Part shown: one piece after another, positions 47,088-56,162 of the stretch
Position numbering within the stretch: position 1 is the first letter of the stretch
Layout of the letters: each line of letters opens with the position of its first letter
Source of the DNA: Scleromatobacter humisilvae
GTDB taxonomy: Bacteria > Pseudomonadota > Gammaproteobacteria > Burkholderiales > Burkholderiaceae_C
Direction: 5' to 3'
NCBI RefSeq assembly: GCF_023231945.1
Contig: NZ_JAJLJH010000002.1
Span: 62,001 to 126,000 of the forward strand
Length of the DNA: 64,000 nt
Position numbers and translations under genes: made by a program
Notes under the pieces: model-generated
The model's input: only the letters and a program-made list of their open reading frames with translations
What the model was told of the DNA's origin: nothing
Database searches by the model: none

Positions 47088-48494
47088 TCAACTGGCGCAT
47101 TGCGCCTCGACGTCGATGCGCGTGCGCGCGATCGGCGGCCCCAGTTCGCGCCGGCCGTCGGCGGTCACGAGGATGTCGTCCTCGATGCGGATGCCGCCGA
47201 AGTCGGCGTGCCTGTCGAACATCGCGTAGTCGATGAACTGCGCGTGCCGGCCCTCGGCCTGCCAGCGCTCGGTGAGCCAGCGGTTGATGTAGACGCCCGG
47301 CTCGATCGTCACGACGAAGCCCGGCTGCAGCGGCCGCGCGAGCCGCAGCGACTTGTGGCCGAACAGCGTGCTGCGCGTGAAGCCCTCGCCGTAGCCGACG
47401 TCGTTCTCGCCGAGGCCTTCCATGTCGTGCACGTCCAGGCCCATCATGTGGCCCGTGCCGCACTGGAAGAAGATCGCGTGTGCGCCGGCCTGCACGGCCT
47501 CGGCGGCATCGCCGCGCATGAAGCCCAGCGTCTTCATGCCCTCGACCATCACGCGGCAGGCGAGCCCGTGGATGTCGCGATACGGCACGCCCGGCGCGAC
47601 GGCGGCGATGGCCTGCGTCTGCGCGTCCAGCACGAGGTCGTAGAGCTCGGCCTGCAGTCCCGTGAACCTGCCGCCGACGGGGATGGTGCGCGTGATGTCG
47701 GACGCGTAGCCGATGGGCGAGTTGGCGCCGGTGTCGTTGACGATCAGCTCGCCGCCTTTCAGCTTCACCGAGTGGTCGTGGTTGTGCAGGATCTCGCCGC
47801 GGCTCGTGAAGATCGACGGGTACGCGAGGCGGCGGCCGTGCGCCAGCGCGAGGCCTTCCATCGCGCCGACGATCTCCTGCTCGACGACGCCCGGGCGGCT
47901 CAGCCGCATCGCCAGGTGGTGCATGTCGCGCGTGACGTGCAGCGCGTTCTCGATCTCGGCGACTTCCGACGTGCTCTTGACCGCGCGCAACGCGATCGCG
48001 GCCAGCGTCAGCGCGCGGCTGGCGGCGGCGTCGATCTGCGCGTCGGCCAGCCCCAGCCAGGCGGCCAGCGCGAGACGCGTCTCGCCGCGGTAGGGCTTGA
48101 GGAAGTGGACGTCGCGACCTGCCGTGCGGGCGGTCGACAGCGTCGCGCCAAGGCGGGCATTCGTCGCCGTGCGCTCGATGCCGGACAGCGCGGCACGTTC
48201 GGCCACGCTGGGCAGCGGGCCGGTCCACACGAGGTGGTCGATGCCGATGTCGTCGCCGTGCAGCGTCGTGCTGCCGTCGTCGATGTCCAGCAGCAGCGCG
48301 AGCTCGGGCTGCTGCAGGCCGCAGAAGTACAGGAAGCTCGAATCCTGGCGGAACTCGTACGCGTTGTCGCGATAGTTCATCGGGCTGTCGACGTGGCCCG
48401 GCAGCAGCACGAGGCCGCATGCGCCGGCGTCGCGCAGGCGGGCGAGCAGGGCGGCGCGGCGGGCCTGGTAGGTGGCGGCGGGGAACATGGACAT
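47088..48494 (-). CDS. pepP: Xaa-Pro aminopeptidase
   Basis: A 468-residue M24B metallopeptidase that removes the N-terminal residue from peptides with Pro in second position. The N-terminal creatinase-like domain has the substrate-binding NAYEFRQDSSFLYFCG. The catalytic domain shows the five metal ligands: NDTGANSPIGYASDITR (two Asp), GTGHMMGLDVHD (His), VVTIEPGVY (Glu) and GIRIEDDILVT (Glu). The start at 48494 is chosen for a GGAG nine bases before it; ATGs at 48509 and 48488 are alternatives. Divergent from the OPT transporter. Confidence 0.95.
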   Translation of the reverse strand: MSMFPAATYQARRAALLARLRDAGACGLVLLPGHVDSPMNYRDNAYEFRQDSSFLYFCGLQQPELALLLDIDDGSTTLHGDDIGIDHLVWTGPLPSVAERAALSGIERTATNARLGATLSTARTAGRDVHFLKPYRGETRLALAAWLGLADAQIDAAASRALTLAAIALRAVKSTSEVAEIENALHVTRDMHHLAMRLSRPGVVEQEIVGAMEGLALAHGRRLAYPSIFTSRGEILHNHDHSVKLKGGELIVNDTGANSPIGYASDITRTIPVGGRFTGLQAELYDLVLDAQTQAIAAVAPGVPYRDIHGLACRVMVEGMKTLGFMRGDAAEAVQAGAHAIFFQCGTGHMMGLDVHDMEGLGENDVGYGEGFTRSTLFGHKSLRLARPLQPGFVVTIEPGVYINRWLTERWQAEGRHAQFIDYAMFDRHADFGGIRIEDDILVTADGRRELGPPIARTRIDVEAQCAS

Positions 48495-48681
48495 GCTGTG
48501 TTTCTCCAAGACTGGCGTGAACAGCGTGAATTATCACGACCATCGGCCGCACAAAGTTCGGTCCGGCGCGGAGTCTACGCGTTACCTCGGGCGCGCCGGC
48601 GGCCGCCGGCTGCGAGAATCCGGCCCCATCCGGCGTCGCGGCCACAAGCCGCCGCCCCCAGACATCGACCACGATTCGACC

Positions 48682-50670
48682 ATGGCCCTGCTGCAACTCA
48701 ACGAAGAACAGATCAAGACCTGGACGCGCGCGCAGAAGGACGAATGGTGGCTCGCCAACGTCTTCCGCGGCAACATGCCCCAGCTGACGGTGCGCTCGGC
48801 CGTCACGGGCTTCCTGCTCGGCGGCATCCTCGCGGCCACGGCGATGTACGTGCTGGCCAAGACGGGCATCGGCATCGGCGTGGGCCTGACCTCGGTGCTG
48901 CTGTCGTTCGCGATGTTCCGTGCGCTGTCCAACGCCCGCATCGCGAGCGACTTCAGCGTGCTCGAGAACAACTGCACGCAGTCGATCGCCACCTCCGCGG
49001 GCTACGTGATCACGCCGCTGGGCGCGGGCCTGACGGCCTACATGGCGATGACGGGCAACGTGCTGTCGTGGTGGCAGATGATGGTCTGGCTGGTCGTGGT
49101 GTCGATCACGGGCGTGCTGATGGCCTTCCCGATGAAGCGCCGCTTCATCAACGAGGACCAGCTGCCGTTCCCCGAAGGCCGCGCCTGCGGCGTGGTGCTG
49201 GACTCGCTCTACAGCGGCGGCGCCGACGTCGGCCTGTTCAAGGCCAAGCTGCTCTACGTCACCGCCGGCATCACGGCCATCTGGGAGCTGCTGGTGCTGG
49301 ACGGCTTCCAGCGCCTGATCCAGTTCAAGATCCTGCGCATGAACGTGTGGGCCGGCCTGAAGGAGCCGTGGGTGCTGCACGACCACCTCGACGACTACTA
49401 CTACATGTGGCTCGCGAAGCTGCACGTGGCCGCGCCGAAGATCCTCGGCACCGATATCCGCCAGCTGGGCCTGCGCTTCACGCTCGACTTCTCGATGCTG
49501 GGCGTCGGCGGCCTGATGGGCCTGGCGGTGGCCTCCAGCGTGCTGATCGGCGGCATCCTCAATCTCGCCGTGCTGGCGCCGATCATGATCGAGCGCGGCG
49601 ACATCGTGGCGCGCACGCTGGCCAACGGCCATGTGGTCAACATCTCGCGCGCCGAGATCGTCAACCAGTGGTCGATCTGGTGGGGCGTGTCGATGATGGT
49701 GGTGGGCGCGATGGTGGGCCTGTTCGCCAAGCCCGACATCTTCACCAAGGCGTTCAAGTCGATGTCGAAGAGGGCCGACGCGCCGGCGCAGCGCAGCGAC
49801 GTCCTTAAGCACATCGAGGTGCCGCTGTGGGTGTCGTGGGTCGGCGTGCCGGTGTTCGGCCTCGCCGGCGCCTGGGTCACTCATGCGTTCTTCGGCGTGC
49901 CGTGGCTGCTGTCGCTGGTGTCGCTGCCGCTGATCTACGTGCTGACCATCATCTGCGCCAACTCGATGGGCCTGACGTCGTGGATGCCGTCCGGCCCGCT
50001 GGCCAAGGTCACGCAGTTCACCGTCGGCATGATCGACCGCGCGAACCCGGCCAGCAACCTGCTGCCGGCCTCGATGACCGGCACGATCGTCAGCAACGCG
50101 GCCAGCCTGCTGTCCGACATCAAGCCCGGCTACATGCTGGGCGGCAAGCCGCGCCACCAGGTGTGGGGCCACGTGATCGGCATCTTCTCGGGCGCGATCT
50201 TCTCGGTGCCGCTGTTCTTCCTGCTGTTCCTGCGGCCCGACGCCAACGGCGCGGTCGACGCCACGAAGATCATCTCCGACACCTTCCCGATGCCGGCGGC
50301 CGTGCAGTGGCGCGGCGTCGCCGAGATCATCTCGCACGGCTTCAAGGGCGCGCCGGTGACGGCGATCTGGGCGGCCGGCATCGCGGCCGTCGCGGCCGTC
50401 GTGCTGGAAGCGCTGCGCGTCGTGACCAAGGGCCGCTTCCCGCTGTCGGCGGTGTCGATCGGCCTGGGCGTGGTGCTGCCGTTCGATTCCTGCGTCTCGA
50501 TGTGGATCGGCGCGATGGGCTTCTGGATCCTGGGCCGCATCTATCGCACGCCGGGCACCAAGGCGCACGACATCTGGGTCGAGGGCGCGGAGCCGATCTG
50601 CGCGGGCCTGATCTCGGCCGCGGCGCTCATGGGCATCTGCGACGCGATCCTCAACGTGGTCATGGGCTGA
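48682..50670 (+). CDS. OPT-family oligopeptide transporter
   Basis: A 662-residue integral membrane protein with about 14-16 hydrophobic segments. Family features are LTVRSAVTGFLLGGILAATAMYVLAK at the N terminus, LENNCTQSIATSAGYVI, RRFINEDQLPFPEGRACGVVLDSLY (the NEDQLPFPEG signature), and a C-terminal PLSAVSIGLGVVLPFDSCVSMWIGA. OPT proteins import small peptides or metal-chelate complexes by proton symport; the bacterial branch is mainly linked to peptides. The placement between pepP and the hydroxyproline genes suggests proline-containing peptides (inference). No ribosome site; CACGAT ends six bases before the ATG. Confidence 0.93.
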   Translation: MALLQLNEEQIKTWTRAQKDEWWLANVFRGNMPQLTVRSAVTGFLLGGILAATAMYVLAKTGIGIGVGLTSVLLSFAMFRALSNARIASDFSVLENNCTQSIATSAGYVITPLGAGLTAYMAMTGNVLSWWQMMVWLVVVSITGVLMAFPMKRRFINEDQLPFPEGRACGVVLDSLYSGGADVGLFKAKLLYVTAGITAIWELLVLDGFQRLIQFKILRMNVWAGLKEPWVLHDHLDDYYYMWLAKLHVAAPKILGTDIRQLGLRFTLDFSMLGVGGLMGLAVASSVLIGGILNLAVLAPIMIERGDIVARTLANGHVVNISRAEIVNQWSIWWGVSMMVVGAMVGLFAKPDIFTKAFKSMSKRADAPAQRSDVLKHIEVPLWVSWVGVPVFGLAGAWVTHAFFGVPWLLSLVSLPLIYVLTIICANSMGLTSWMPSGPLAKVTQFTVGMIDRANPASNLLPASMTGTIVSNAASLLSDIKPGYMLGGKPRHQVWGHVIGIFSGAIFSVPLFFLLFLRPDANGAVDATKIISDTFPMPAAVQWRGVAEIISHGFKGAPVTAIWAAGIAAVAAVVLEALRVVTKGRFPLSAVSIGLGVVLPFDSCVSMWIGAMGFWILGRIYRTPGTKAHDIWVEGAEPICAGLISAAALMGICDAILNVVMG

Positions 50671-50690
50671 GCGCGAGCGGCCCTCTCGCG

Positions 50691-50714
50691 AAGGCGGCCT
50701 CGGCCGCCTTTTTC
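50691..50714. terminator. Terminator between the OPT and lhpR genes
   Basis: AAGGCGGC-CTC-GGCCGCCTTTTT is a compact stem-loop with a T-run on the plus strand, 20 bases after the OPT stop. Its T-tract overlaps the stop codon of the convergent regulator gene. Confidence 0.85.
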
Positions 50715-51468
50715 ATGGCCGATGTGCGCGCCAGTCGCGCGGACTCAGGCCCGTGCTGCGCCTGAACTGGCGCGCGAACGCGCTGTGGTCGGTGTAGCCG
50801 CAGGCGTGCGCGATCGCGGCGATCGACGCGTCGCCCGACAGCAGTGTCAACGACGCATCGAGCCGCGCGCGCGCCAGCAGCTGGCGCGGCGTGACGCGGT
50901 AGAGCTGCGTCACGTGGCGCTCGAGTTGCGCGATCGACAGCCCGGCCTCGCGGGCCAGCTCGCCGATCTGGAGCGGCTCCGCGAAGTCGCGCTGGAGGCG
51001 CTCGACCACGCGGGCGACGCGCGCGTACGTCGCCGGCGGCGTCGCGTGGCTCAAGCCCGGCGTGGCGAGGTCGCGCGACAAGCCGACCAGGCCGACGACC
51101 TGTTCACGCCGCCGGCTGCCCGCGGGGCCGGGCTCGCGCCACGCGAACTTGTGCGTGAGGCACCAGCCGGGCGCGCGGTTCGGGTAGAGATGCAGCTCCA
51201 GCTGCCCGGCGATCTCGGCGCCGCCGCGCAGCACGGCCTCGTCCTGCTCGCGATAACGGTCGCCGAGTCCGCCCGGAAAGAGTTCGTCCGTGCGGCGCCC
51301 GACCAGCTGTGCGCGCTTCGTCAGCCGCAGGCGATCGAGCAGCGTCTGGTTGGCGTGCGTGTATCGGCCCTCGGCGTCCTTGGCGAAGAAGACGACGTCG
51401 GGCAGCGTGTCGAACAGGCGCTCCAGCATCGAGAGCGGCAGGCGCGGGATGGCGGTCAGGTCGTGCAT
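50713..51468 (-). CDS. lhpR: AraC-family regulator with PAS domain (hydroxyproline regulator)
   Basis: A 251-residue transcription factor: an N-terminal PAS domain ([27 protein letters not shown], to about residue 135) and a C-terminal AraC-type double helix-turn-helix ([21 protein letters not shown] and [25 protein letters not shown]). It is transcribed away from the epimerase gene with 80 bp between starts, the arrangement of P. aeruginosa lhpR, an activator that responds to an intermediate of hydroxyproline breakdown. The gene symbol rests on context and architecture. It probably activates the lhpABFEC genes and its own expression. Confidence 0.8.
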   Translation of the reverse strand: MHDLTAIPRLPLSMLERLFDTLPDVVFFAKDAEGRYTHANQTLLDRLRLTKRAQLVGRRTDELFPGGLGDRYREQDEAVLRGGAEIAGQLELHLYPNRAPGWCLTHKFAWREPGPAGSRRREQVVGLVGLSRDLATPGLSHATPPATYARVARVVERLQRDFAEPLQIGELAREAGLSIAQLERHVTQLYRVTPRQLLARARLDASLTLLSGDASIAAIAHACGYTDHSAFARQFRRSTGLSPRDWRAHRP

Positions 51469-51536
51469 GCCGCCATTGTGCTGAAATCGTCATGGCGACG
51501 CGAGCAATCGATCAAGCCGTGGCGGCGCGGCGGTCC

Positions 51537-51542
51537 CAGAAT
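51537..51542 (+). promoter_or_regulatory. Putative -10 element of lhpA, leaderless spacing
   Basis: CAGAAT ends six bases before the lhpA ATG, in CCAGAATCGCGGCATG; no ribosome site and no -35, as expected for an activator-dependent promoter. Confidence 0.4.
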
Positions 51543-51548
51543 CGCGGC

Positions 51549-52502
51549 ATGCACAGGATCTCCGTCATCGACTCCCACACCGCCGGCGAGCCCACGCGCG
51601 TCGTGCTGGGCGGCGCGCCCGCGCTGCGCGGCGCCACGCTCGCCGAGCAGCGCGCCGACTTCTCGCGCCACCACGACGGCTTCCGCTCCGCCGTCGCCTG
51701 CGAGCCCCGCGGCAGCGACACGATGGTGGGCGCGCTGCTGGTCGAGCCGCGCGCGCCCGGCTGCGTGGCGGGCATGATCTTCTTCAACAACGTCGGCATG
51801 CTGGGCATGTGCGGCCACGGCACGATCGGCGTCGTCGCCACGCTGGCGCACCTGGGCCGGATCGCACCGGGTCGACACCGGCTCGACACGCCGGTCGGCC
51901 CGGTCGAGACCGAGCTGCACGCCGACGGCCGCGTCACCGTCTTCAACGTGCCCGCGTACAGACATCGCGCGGGCGTGACGCTGGACGTGCCCGGCATCGG
52001 CCCGGTGACCGGCGACGTCGCCTGGGGCGGCAACTGGTTCTTCCTGGTCGACGCGCAGCAGTTCGACCCGCTGCCGGTGCTCGCGCTGGCGCACGTCGAG
52101 GCGCTGACCGACCTGACCTGGCGCATCCGCGGCGCGTTGGCCGCGCAGGGCATCGCCGGCGCGGACGGCGCCGAGATCGACCACGTCGAGCTGTTCGCGC
52201 CGTCCCCCACCGCCGACGCGCGCAACTTCGTGCTGTGCCCCGGCAAGGCCTACGACCGCTCGCCGTGCGGCACCGGCACCAGCGCCAAGCTGGCCTGCCT
52301 GGCCGCCGACGGTCACCTCGCCGCCGGCGCCACATGGGTGCAGGAGAGCGTGATCGGCAGCCGCTTCGAAGGGCGCTGGGCGCCGGCCGACGGCGAGCCG
52401 GGCCGCATCCTGCCGGCCGTCAGCGGCCGGGCATGGATCACGGCGGAGTCGACCTTGCTGCTGGCCGAGGACGATCCGTTCCGCGACGGCATCCGCGCAT
52501 GA
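51549..52502 (+). CDS. lhpA: 4-Hydroxyproline 2-epimerase
   Basis: A 317-residue cofactor-independent enzyme of the proline racemase family. The two catalytic cysteines are in GMCGHGTIG (about residue 88) and [10 protein letters not shown] (about residue 238). The Cys pair and the following genes indicate trans-4-hydroxy-L-proline to cis-4-hydroxy-D-proline epimerisation rather than proline racemisation or dehydration (the dehydratase branch has Thr in place of the second Cys). It is the first gene of the catabolic operon, divergent from lhpR. Confidence 0.92.
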   Translation: MHRISVIDSHTAGEPTRVVLGGAPALRGATLAEQRADFSRHHDGFRSAVACEPRGSDTMVGALLVEPRAPGCVAGMIFFNNVGMLGMCGHGTIGVVATLAHLGRIAPGRHRLDTPVGPVETELHADGRVTVFNVPAYRHRAGVTLDVPGIGPVTGDVAWGGNWFFLVDAQQFDPLPVLALAHVEALTDLTWRIRGALAAQGIAGADGAEIDHVELFAPSPTADARNFVLCPGKAYDRSPCGTGTSAKLACLAADGHLAAGATWVQESVIGSRFEGRWAPADGEPGRILPAVSGRAWITAESTLLLAEDDPFRDGIRA

Positions 52503-52560
52503 GCGACGCCCGGCCGTCCGAAGGCGCTCGCACCGCAGCCGTCGGGCGGAGGGTTGCCTG

Positions 52561-53691
52561 ATGAGCGAGTCGGTCGACGTCGCGATCGTCGGCGGCGGCA
52601 TCGTCGGCTGCGCCTGCGCGCGCGCCGCGTCACGCGCGGGGCTGCGCGTGGCGGTGTTCGAAGGCCAGCGCATCGGCGCCGGCGCCACCGCGGCGGGCAT
52701 GGGCCATCTCGTGACCATCGACGACGACCCGGCCGAATTCGCGCTGGCGAGGCTGTCGATGCGGCTGTGGCGCGAGTGGAGCGGCTGGCAGGCGATCGAG
52801 CGCCGCGCCACCGGCACGCTGTGGCTGGCCGAGACGGCCGCGCAGCGCGCCGCGGCGCACGCCAAGCTCGCGCGCCTGCAGGCCGCCGGGCTGTCGGCCG
52901 AGTGGCTGGAGCCCGACGTGCTGCACGCTGCCGAGCCGCGCCTGGCGCGCGACCTGGCCGGTGCCTTGCGCGTGGGCGGCGACGAGGTCGCGTATGGCCC
53001 CGAGATGGCCGCGCGGCTCGCCGCCGACGTGCGCGCGGCCGGCGGTGCCATCCATGAGATGACGCCGGTCGCCGCGCTGCGAGACGACGGCCTGCTGCTG
53101 GCCGATGGCCGTCGTGTCGTCGCGGGCCACGTTCTGCTCGCGGCCGGCTGCGACAGCGCACGCCTGTGGCCGGGAGAGTCGCCGCTGCGGCTGCGTCCGC
53201 GCAAGGGCCAGCTCGCGATCACCGACCGCTATCCCGGCTACATCCGCCATGCGCTCGTCGAGCTGGGCTACATCGACGCGGCGCACGGCGATGCCGACGA
53301 ATCGGTGGCGTTCAATGCCCAGCCGCGCGAGTCGGGCCAGTTGCTGCTCGGGTCGTCGCGCAGCTTTTCCGACACGAGCGTCGACGTCGACGCCGCGCTG
53401 CTGGCCCGCATGGTGCGCCGCGCGCAGCGCTTCCTGCCCGGGATCGGCACGTTGCAGATGCTGCGCTGCTGGGCCGGCTTCCGGCCGGCGACGCCCGACG
53501 GGCGGCCGATCATCGGGCTCATCCCGGCGAGCGCGCGGGGCAACCACTGGGTCGCGACCGGTCACGAAGGCCTCGGCCTGACGACCGCCAGCGGCACCGC
53601 GAGCCTCTGGCTGGACCTGCTGCTGGGACGTGCGCCCGCCATCGACGCCGCGCCGTATTCGCCCGAGCGCTTCGTCGAGGTGGCGGCATGA
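52561..53691 (+). CDS. lhpB: D-hydroxyproline dehydrogenase, FAD-dependent DAAO-like subunit
   Basis: A 376-residue glycine/D-amino-acid oxidase-family flavoprotein. The FAD site is VAIVGGGIVGCACARAA at the N terminus; further family signatures are AAGMGHLVTID, LRPRKGQLAITDRYPGY, and the C-terminal CWAGFRPATPDGRPIIG and GHEGLGLTTASGTA. In the P. aeruginosa system LhpB, LhpE and LhpF form a complex that oxidises cis-4-hydroxy-D-proline to 1-pyrroline-4-hydroxy-2-carboxylate. The ATG follows the epimerase by 58 bp with GGAGGG upstream; its stop overlaps the next start (ATGA). Confidence 0.88.
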   Translation: MSESVDVAIVGGGIVGCACARAASRAGLRVAVFEGQRIGAGATAAGMGHLVTIDDDPAEFALARLSMRLWREWSGWQAIERRATGTLWLAETAAQRAAAHAKLARLQAAGLSAEWLEPDVLHAAEPRLARDLAGALRVGGDEVAYGPEMAARLAADVRAAGGAIHEMTPVAALRDDGLLLADGRRVVAGHVLLAAGCDSARLWPGESPLRLRPRKGQLAITDRYPGYIRHALVELGYIDAAHGDADESVAFNAQPRESGQLLLGSSRSFSDTSVDVDAALLARMVRRAQRFLPGIGTLQMLRCWAGFRPATPDGRPIIGLIPASARGNHWVATGHEGLGLTTASGTASLWLDLLLGRAPAIDAAPYSPERFVEVAA

Positions 53692-53927
53692 AGGTCCGCG
53701 TCGACGGCCGGACTGTCGACGTCCCGGCGGGCACCCTGGTCGCCGCGGCAGTCGAGATCGGCGCGCCGGGGCATGGCGGGCGCGTCTCGCCCGGCGGCGC
53801 GCGGCGGCAGCCGCTGTGCGGCATGGGCGTGTGCGGCGAGTGCCGTGTCAACGTCGATGGCCGCGCGCATCGACTCGGCTGCCAGACCTTGTGCGTGGCG
53901 GGGATGGAGATCCGAACTGATGCCTGA
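53688..53927 (+). CDS. lhpF: D-hydroxyproline dehydrogenase, small [2Fe-2S] subunit
   Basis: A 79-residue ferredoxin-like protein. The cluster ligands lie in PLCGMGVCGECRVNVDG with a fourth Cys in LGCQTLC, a C-x4-C-x2-C...C set. It starts MKVRVDGRTVDVPAGT as in the small subunits of sarcosine/opine-type dehydrogenases. It would carry electrons between the two flavin subunits. It overlaps lhpB by 4 bases and lhpE by 8, so stoichiometric synthesis is likely. Confidence 0.88.
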   Translation: MKVRVDGRTVDVPAGTLVAAAVEIGAPGHGGRVSPGGARRQPLCGMGVCGECRVNVDGRAHRLGCQTLCVAGMEIRTDA

Positions 53928-55221
53928 GTCGGACAACCTCGCCGAACTGCGCGCCCGCGTGGTCGTCGTCGGCGCCGGCCCCGCAGGCCTGGCCGCGGCG
54001 CGGGTCGCGGCGGCCGCGGGCCTGGACGTGCTGTTGCTCGACGCGGCACCGCTGCCCGGTGGCCAGGTCTGGCGGGCGCGGCAGGGGGTCGCGGCGGAAC
54101 CGGTCGCGCGTGCCCTGGCGAGTCTGGCGGCCACAGGGGTGCGCGTGCTGTCCGGCACGCGCGTCGTGATGGCGCTGCCGGAGCGCACGTTGCTGATCGA
54201 CGGCCCGGACGGCGCACGACGCCTTCGCTGGGACAAGCTGATCCTCGCGACCGGCGCGCGCGAGCGGTTGCTGCCGTTCCCTGGCTGGACGCTGCCCGGC
54301 GTGTTCGGTGCCGGCGGGCTGCAGGCGCTGGTCAAGGGCGGCTGGCCGATCCGCGGGCGGCGCGTGCTGGTCGCCGGCACCGGTCCCTTGCTGCTGGCCG
54401 CGGCCGCGACGCTGCGGCGCGAGGGCGCGCAGGTCGTCGGGCTGGTCGAGGAGGCCTCGGCCGTCGCGTTGGCGCGCTTCGCGGGCACGCTGGCCGCGCA
54501 TCCGCGCAAGGCGCTGCAGGCCATGCGGTTGGGCGCGTCGTTGCTGGGCGTGCCGTCGAACGTCGGCACGCGCGTGATCGCGGCCGAGGGCGATGGGCGC
54601 GTCGAACGCGTCGTGCTGCAAGGCGAGGGCGGTCGCCCCCGCGTCGTCGACTGCGATGCGCTCGCTGCCGGCTGGGGCCTGATCCCGCAGACCGAGCTGG
54701 CGCAGTCGCTCGGTTGCGCGCTCGCGATGCGCCTCGGCGCGCTTGCGATCGTGGTCGACGAGCGCCAGCGCACCAGCGTCGACGGCGTTCTGGCCGTGGG
54801 CGAATGCACGGGCATCGCCGGCGCCGTGGCGGCGCAGCTGCAAGGCGAAGCCGCCGGATGTGCCGTCGCCCTCGACCAACCCGCAAGACCTTCCCGCCGC
54901 CTCGCCCGCGAGCACGCCTTCGCCGCGGCCGTCGCCGCCAGGTTTCCCGCCCCCGCCGACTGGGCCGCGCGCCTGCGCGACGACACGCTCGTCTGCCGCT
55001 GCGAGGACGTGCCCTGGTCGGCGCTGCGCGACCAGCCCGACCTGCGCGCCGCCAAGCTCGCCACGCGCTGCGGCATGGGGCATTGCCAAGGACGCCTCTG
55101 CCATGACACCCTCGCGGCCGTGATGCACTGGCCGCGCCTGCCCGTCCGCCCGCCGCTGGCACCGGCGCCGCTCGCCACGTTGCTGGCGATCGACCAACCC
55201 CCATCCCACCTGGAGACCTGA
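53920..55221 (+). CDS. lhpE: D-hydroxyproline dehydrogenase, FAD/NAD(P)-binding large subunit
   Basis: A 433-residue flavoprotein. It has an N-terminal FAD site (VVVVGAGPAGLAAARVA), LPGGQVWRA, an ATGARERLLPFPGWTLPG motif, and a second nucleotide-binding site (VLVAGTGPLLLAAAATL). The C terminus is a BFD-like [2Fe-2S] domain with CRCEDVPWS and CGMGHCQGRLC. This is the architecture of the alpha subunit of heteromeric D-proline, opine and octopine-type dehydrogenases. Its ATG lies within the end of lhpF. The final electron acceptor is probably the respiratory chain (inference). Confidence 0.88.
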   Translation: MPESDNLAELRARVVVVGAGPAGLAAARVAAAAGLDVLLLDAAPLPGGQVWRARQGVAAEPVARALASLAATGVRVLSGTRVVMALPERTLLIDGPDGARRLRWDKLILATGARERLLPFPGWTLPGVFGAGGLQALVKGGWPIRGRRVLVAGTGPLLLAAAATLRREGAQVVGLVEEASAVALARFAGTLAAHPRKALQAMRLGASLLGVPSNVGTRVIAAEGDGRVERVVLQGEGGRPRVVDCDALAAGWGLIPQTELAQSLGCALAMRLGALAIVVDERQRTSVDGVLAVGECTGIAGAVAAQLQGEAAGCAVALDQPARPSRRLAREHAFAAAVAARFPAPADWAARLRDDTLVCRCEDVPWSALRDQPDLRAAKLATRCGMGHCQGRLCHDTLAAVMHWPRLPVRPPLAPAPLATLLAIDQPPSHLET

Positions 55222-55224
55222 GCC

Positions 55225-56160
55225 ATGAGCATGACCTGGAACGGCGTGATGCCCGCCATCACCACCCCCTTCACCGCCGACGGCGACGTCGACCACGCCT
55301 TCCTGGCGCGCCACGCGCTGTGGATGATCGAGGCCGGCTGCACCGGCATCGTCGCGCTCGGCTCGCTCGGCGAGGCGGCCACCTTGTCGGTGCCCGAGAA
55401 GCTGGACGTGCTGCGCACGCTGGCCAAGGCCCTGGACGGCCGAGTGCCGCTGGTCGCGGGCATCGCGGCACTGTCGACCGACGAGGCCTGCTTCCTGGCC
55501 AACGAGGCGCAGCAGGTCGGCTGCGCCGGCCTGATGGTGCTGCCGCCGTACGTCTATTCGACCGACTGGCGCGAGATGCGCGCGCACGTGTCGGCCGTGA
55601 TCGAGGCGACGCCGCTGCCATGCATGCTCTACAACAACCCGATCGCCTACCGCACCGATTTCAGGCCGGAGCACGTCGAGGAGCTGGCGCGGGCGCACGG
55701 CAACCTCGTGGCGGTCAAGGAGTCGAGCGCCGACATTCGCCGCATCGCCGCGATCCGCCATCGCCTGGGCGACCGGCTCGCCATCCTGGTGGGCGTGGAC
55801 GACGTGATCGTCGAGGGCATCGCGGCCGGCGCCACCGGCTGGGTCGCGGGCCTGGTCAACGCGATGCCGCTCGAATCGGTGCGGCTGTTCGATCTGGCGA
55901 TGCGCGCGAACTCGGGCGACGCCGCGACGGCCGCGCAGGCGCGCCAGGCGGCCGACGAGCTGTACCGCTGGTTCCTGCCGCTGCTGACGCTGGACACGGT
56001 GCCCAAGTTCGTGCAGCTGATCAAGCTCGTGCAGCAGCAGGTCGGCCAGGGCCATGAACGCGTGCGCGCGCCGCGGCTGGTGCTCGAGGGCGCCGAGCGC
56101 GAGGCGACGCTGGCGCTGATCGCCGACAAGCTGGCCGCGCGTCCGCGCAACGTCGCCTGA
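55225..56160 (+). CDS. lhpC: 1-Pyrroline-4-hydroxy-2-carboxylate deaminase (DapA superfamily)
   Basis: A 311-residue class I aldolase-fold enzyme: MPAITTPFTADGDVD, GSLGEAATLS, MLYNNPIAYRTDF (catalytic Tyr) and LVAVKESSAD (Schiff-base Lys near residue 167). It would convert the pyrroline to alpha-ketoglutarate semialdehyde and ammonia. Context separates it from true dihydrodipicolinate synthase. It starts four bases after the lhpE stop codon with a GGAGACC ribosome site. The last enzyme, alpha-ketoglutarate semialdehyde dehydrogenase, is not encoded in this window. Confidence 0.88.
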   Translation: MSMTWNGVMPAITTPFTADGDVDHAFLARHALWMIEAGCTGIVALGSLGEAATLSVPEKLDVLRTLAKALDGRVPLVAGIAALSTDEACFLANEAQQVGCAGLMVLPPYVYSTDWREMRAHVSAVIEATPLPCMLYNNPIAYRTDFRPEHVEELARAHGNLVAVKESSADIRRIAAIRHRLGDRLAILVGVDDVIVEGIAAGATGWVAGLVNAMPLESVRLFDLAMRANSGDAATAAQARQAADELYRWFLPLLTLDTVPKFVQLIKLVQQQVGQGHERVRAPRLVLEGAEREATLALIADKLAARPRNVA

Positions 56161-56162
56161 CG

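Noticed and set aside
55225-56160. dapA, dihydrodipicolinate synthase for lysine synthesis
   Set aside because: The gene sits four bases after the hydroxyproline dehydrogenase subunits, so the deaminase of the same fold is the better reading.
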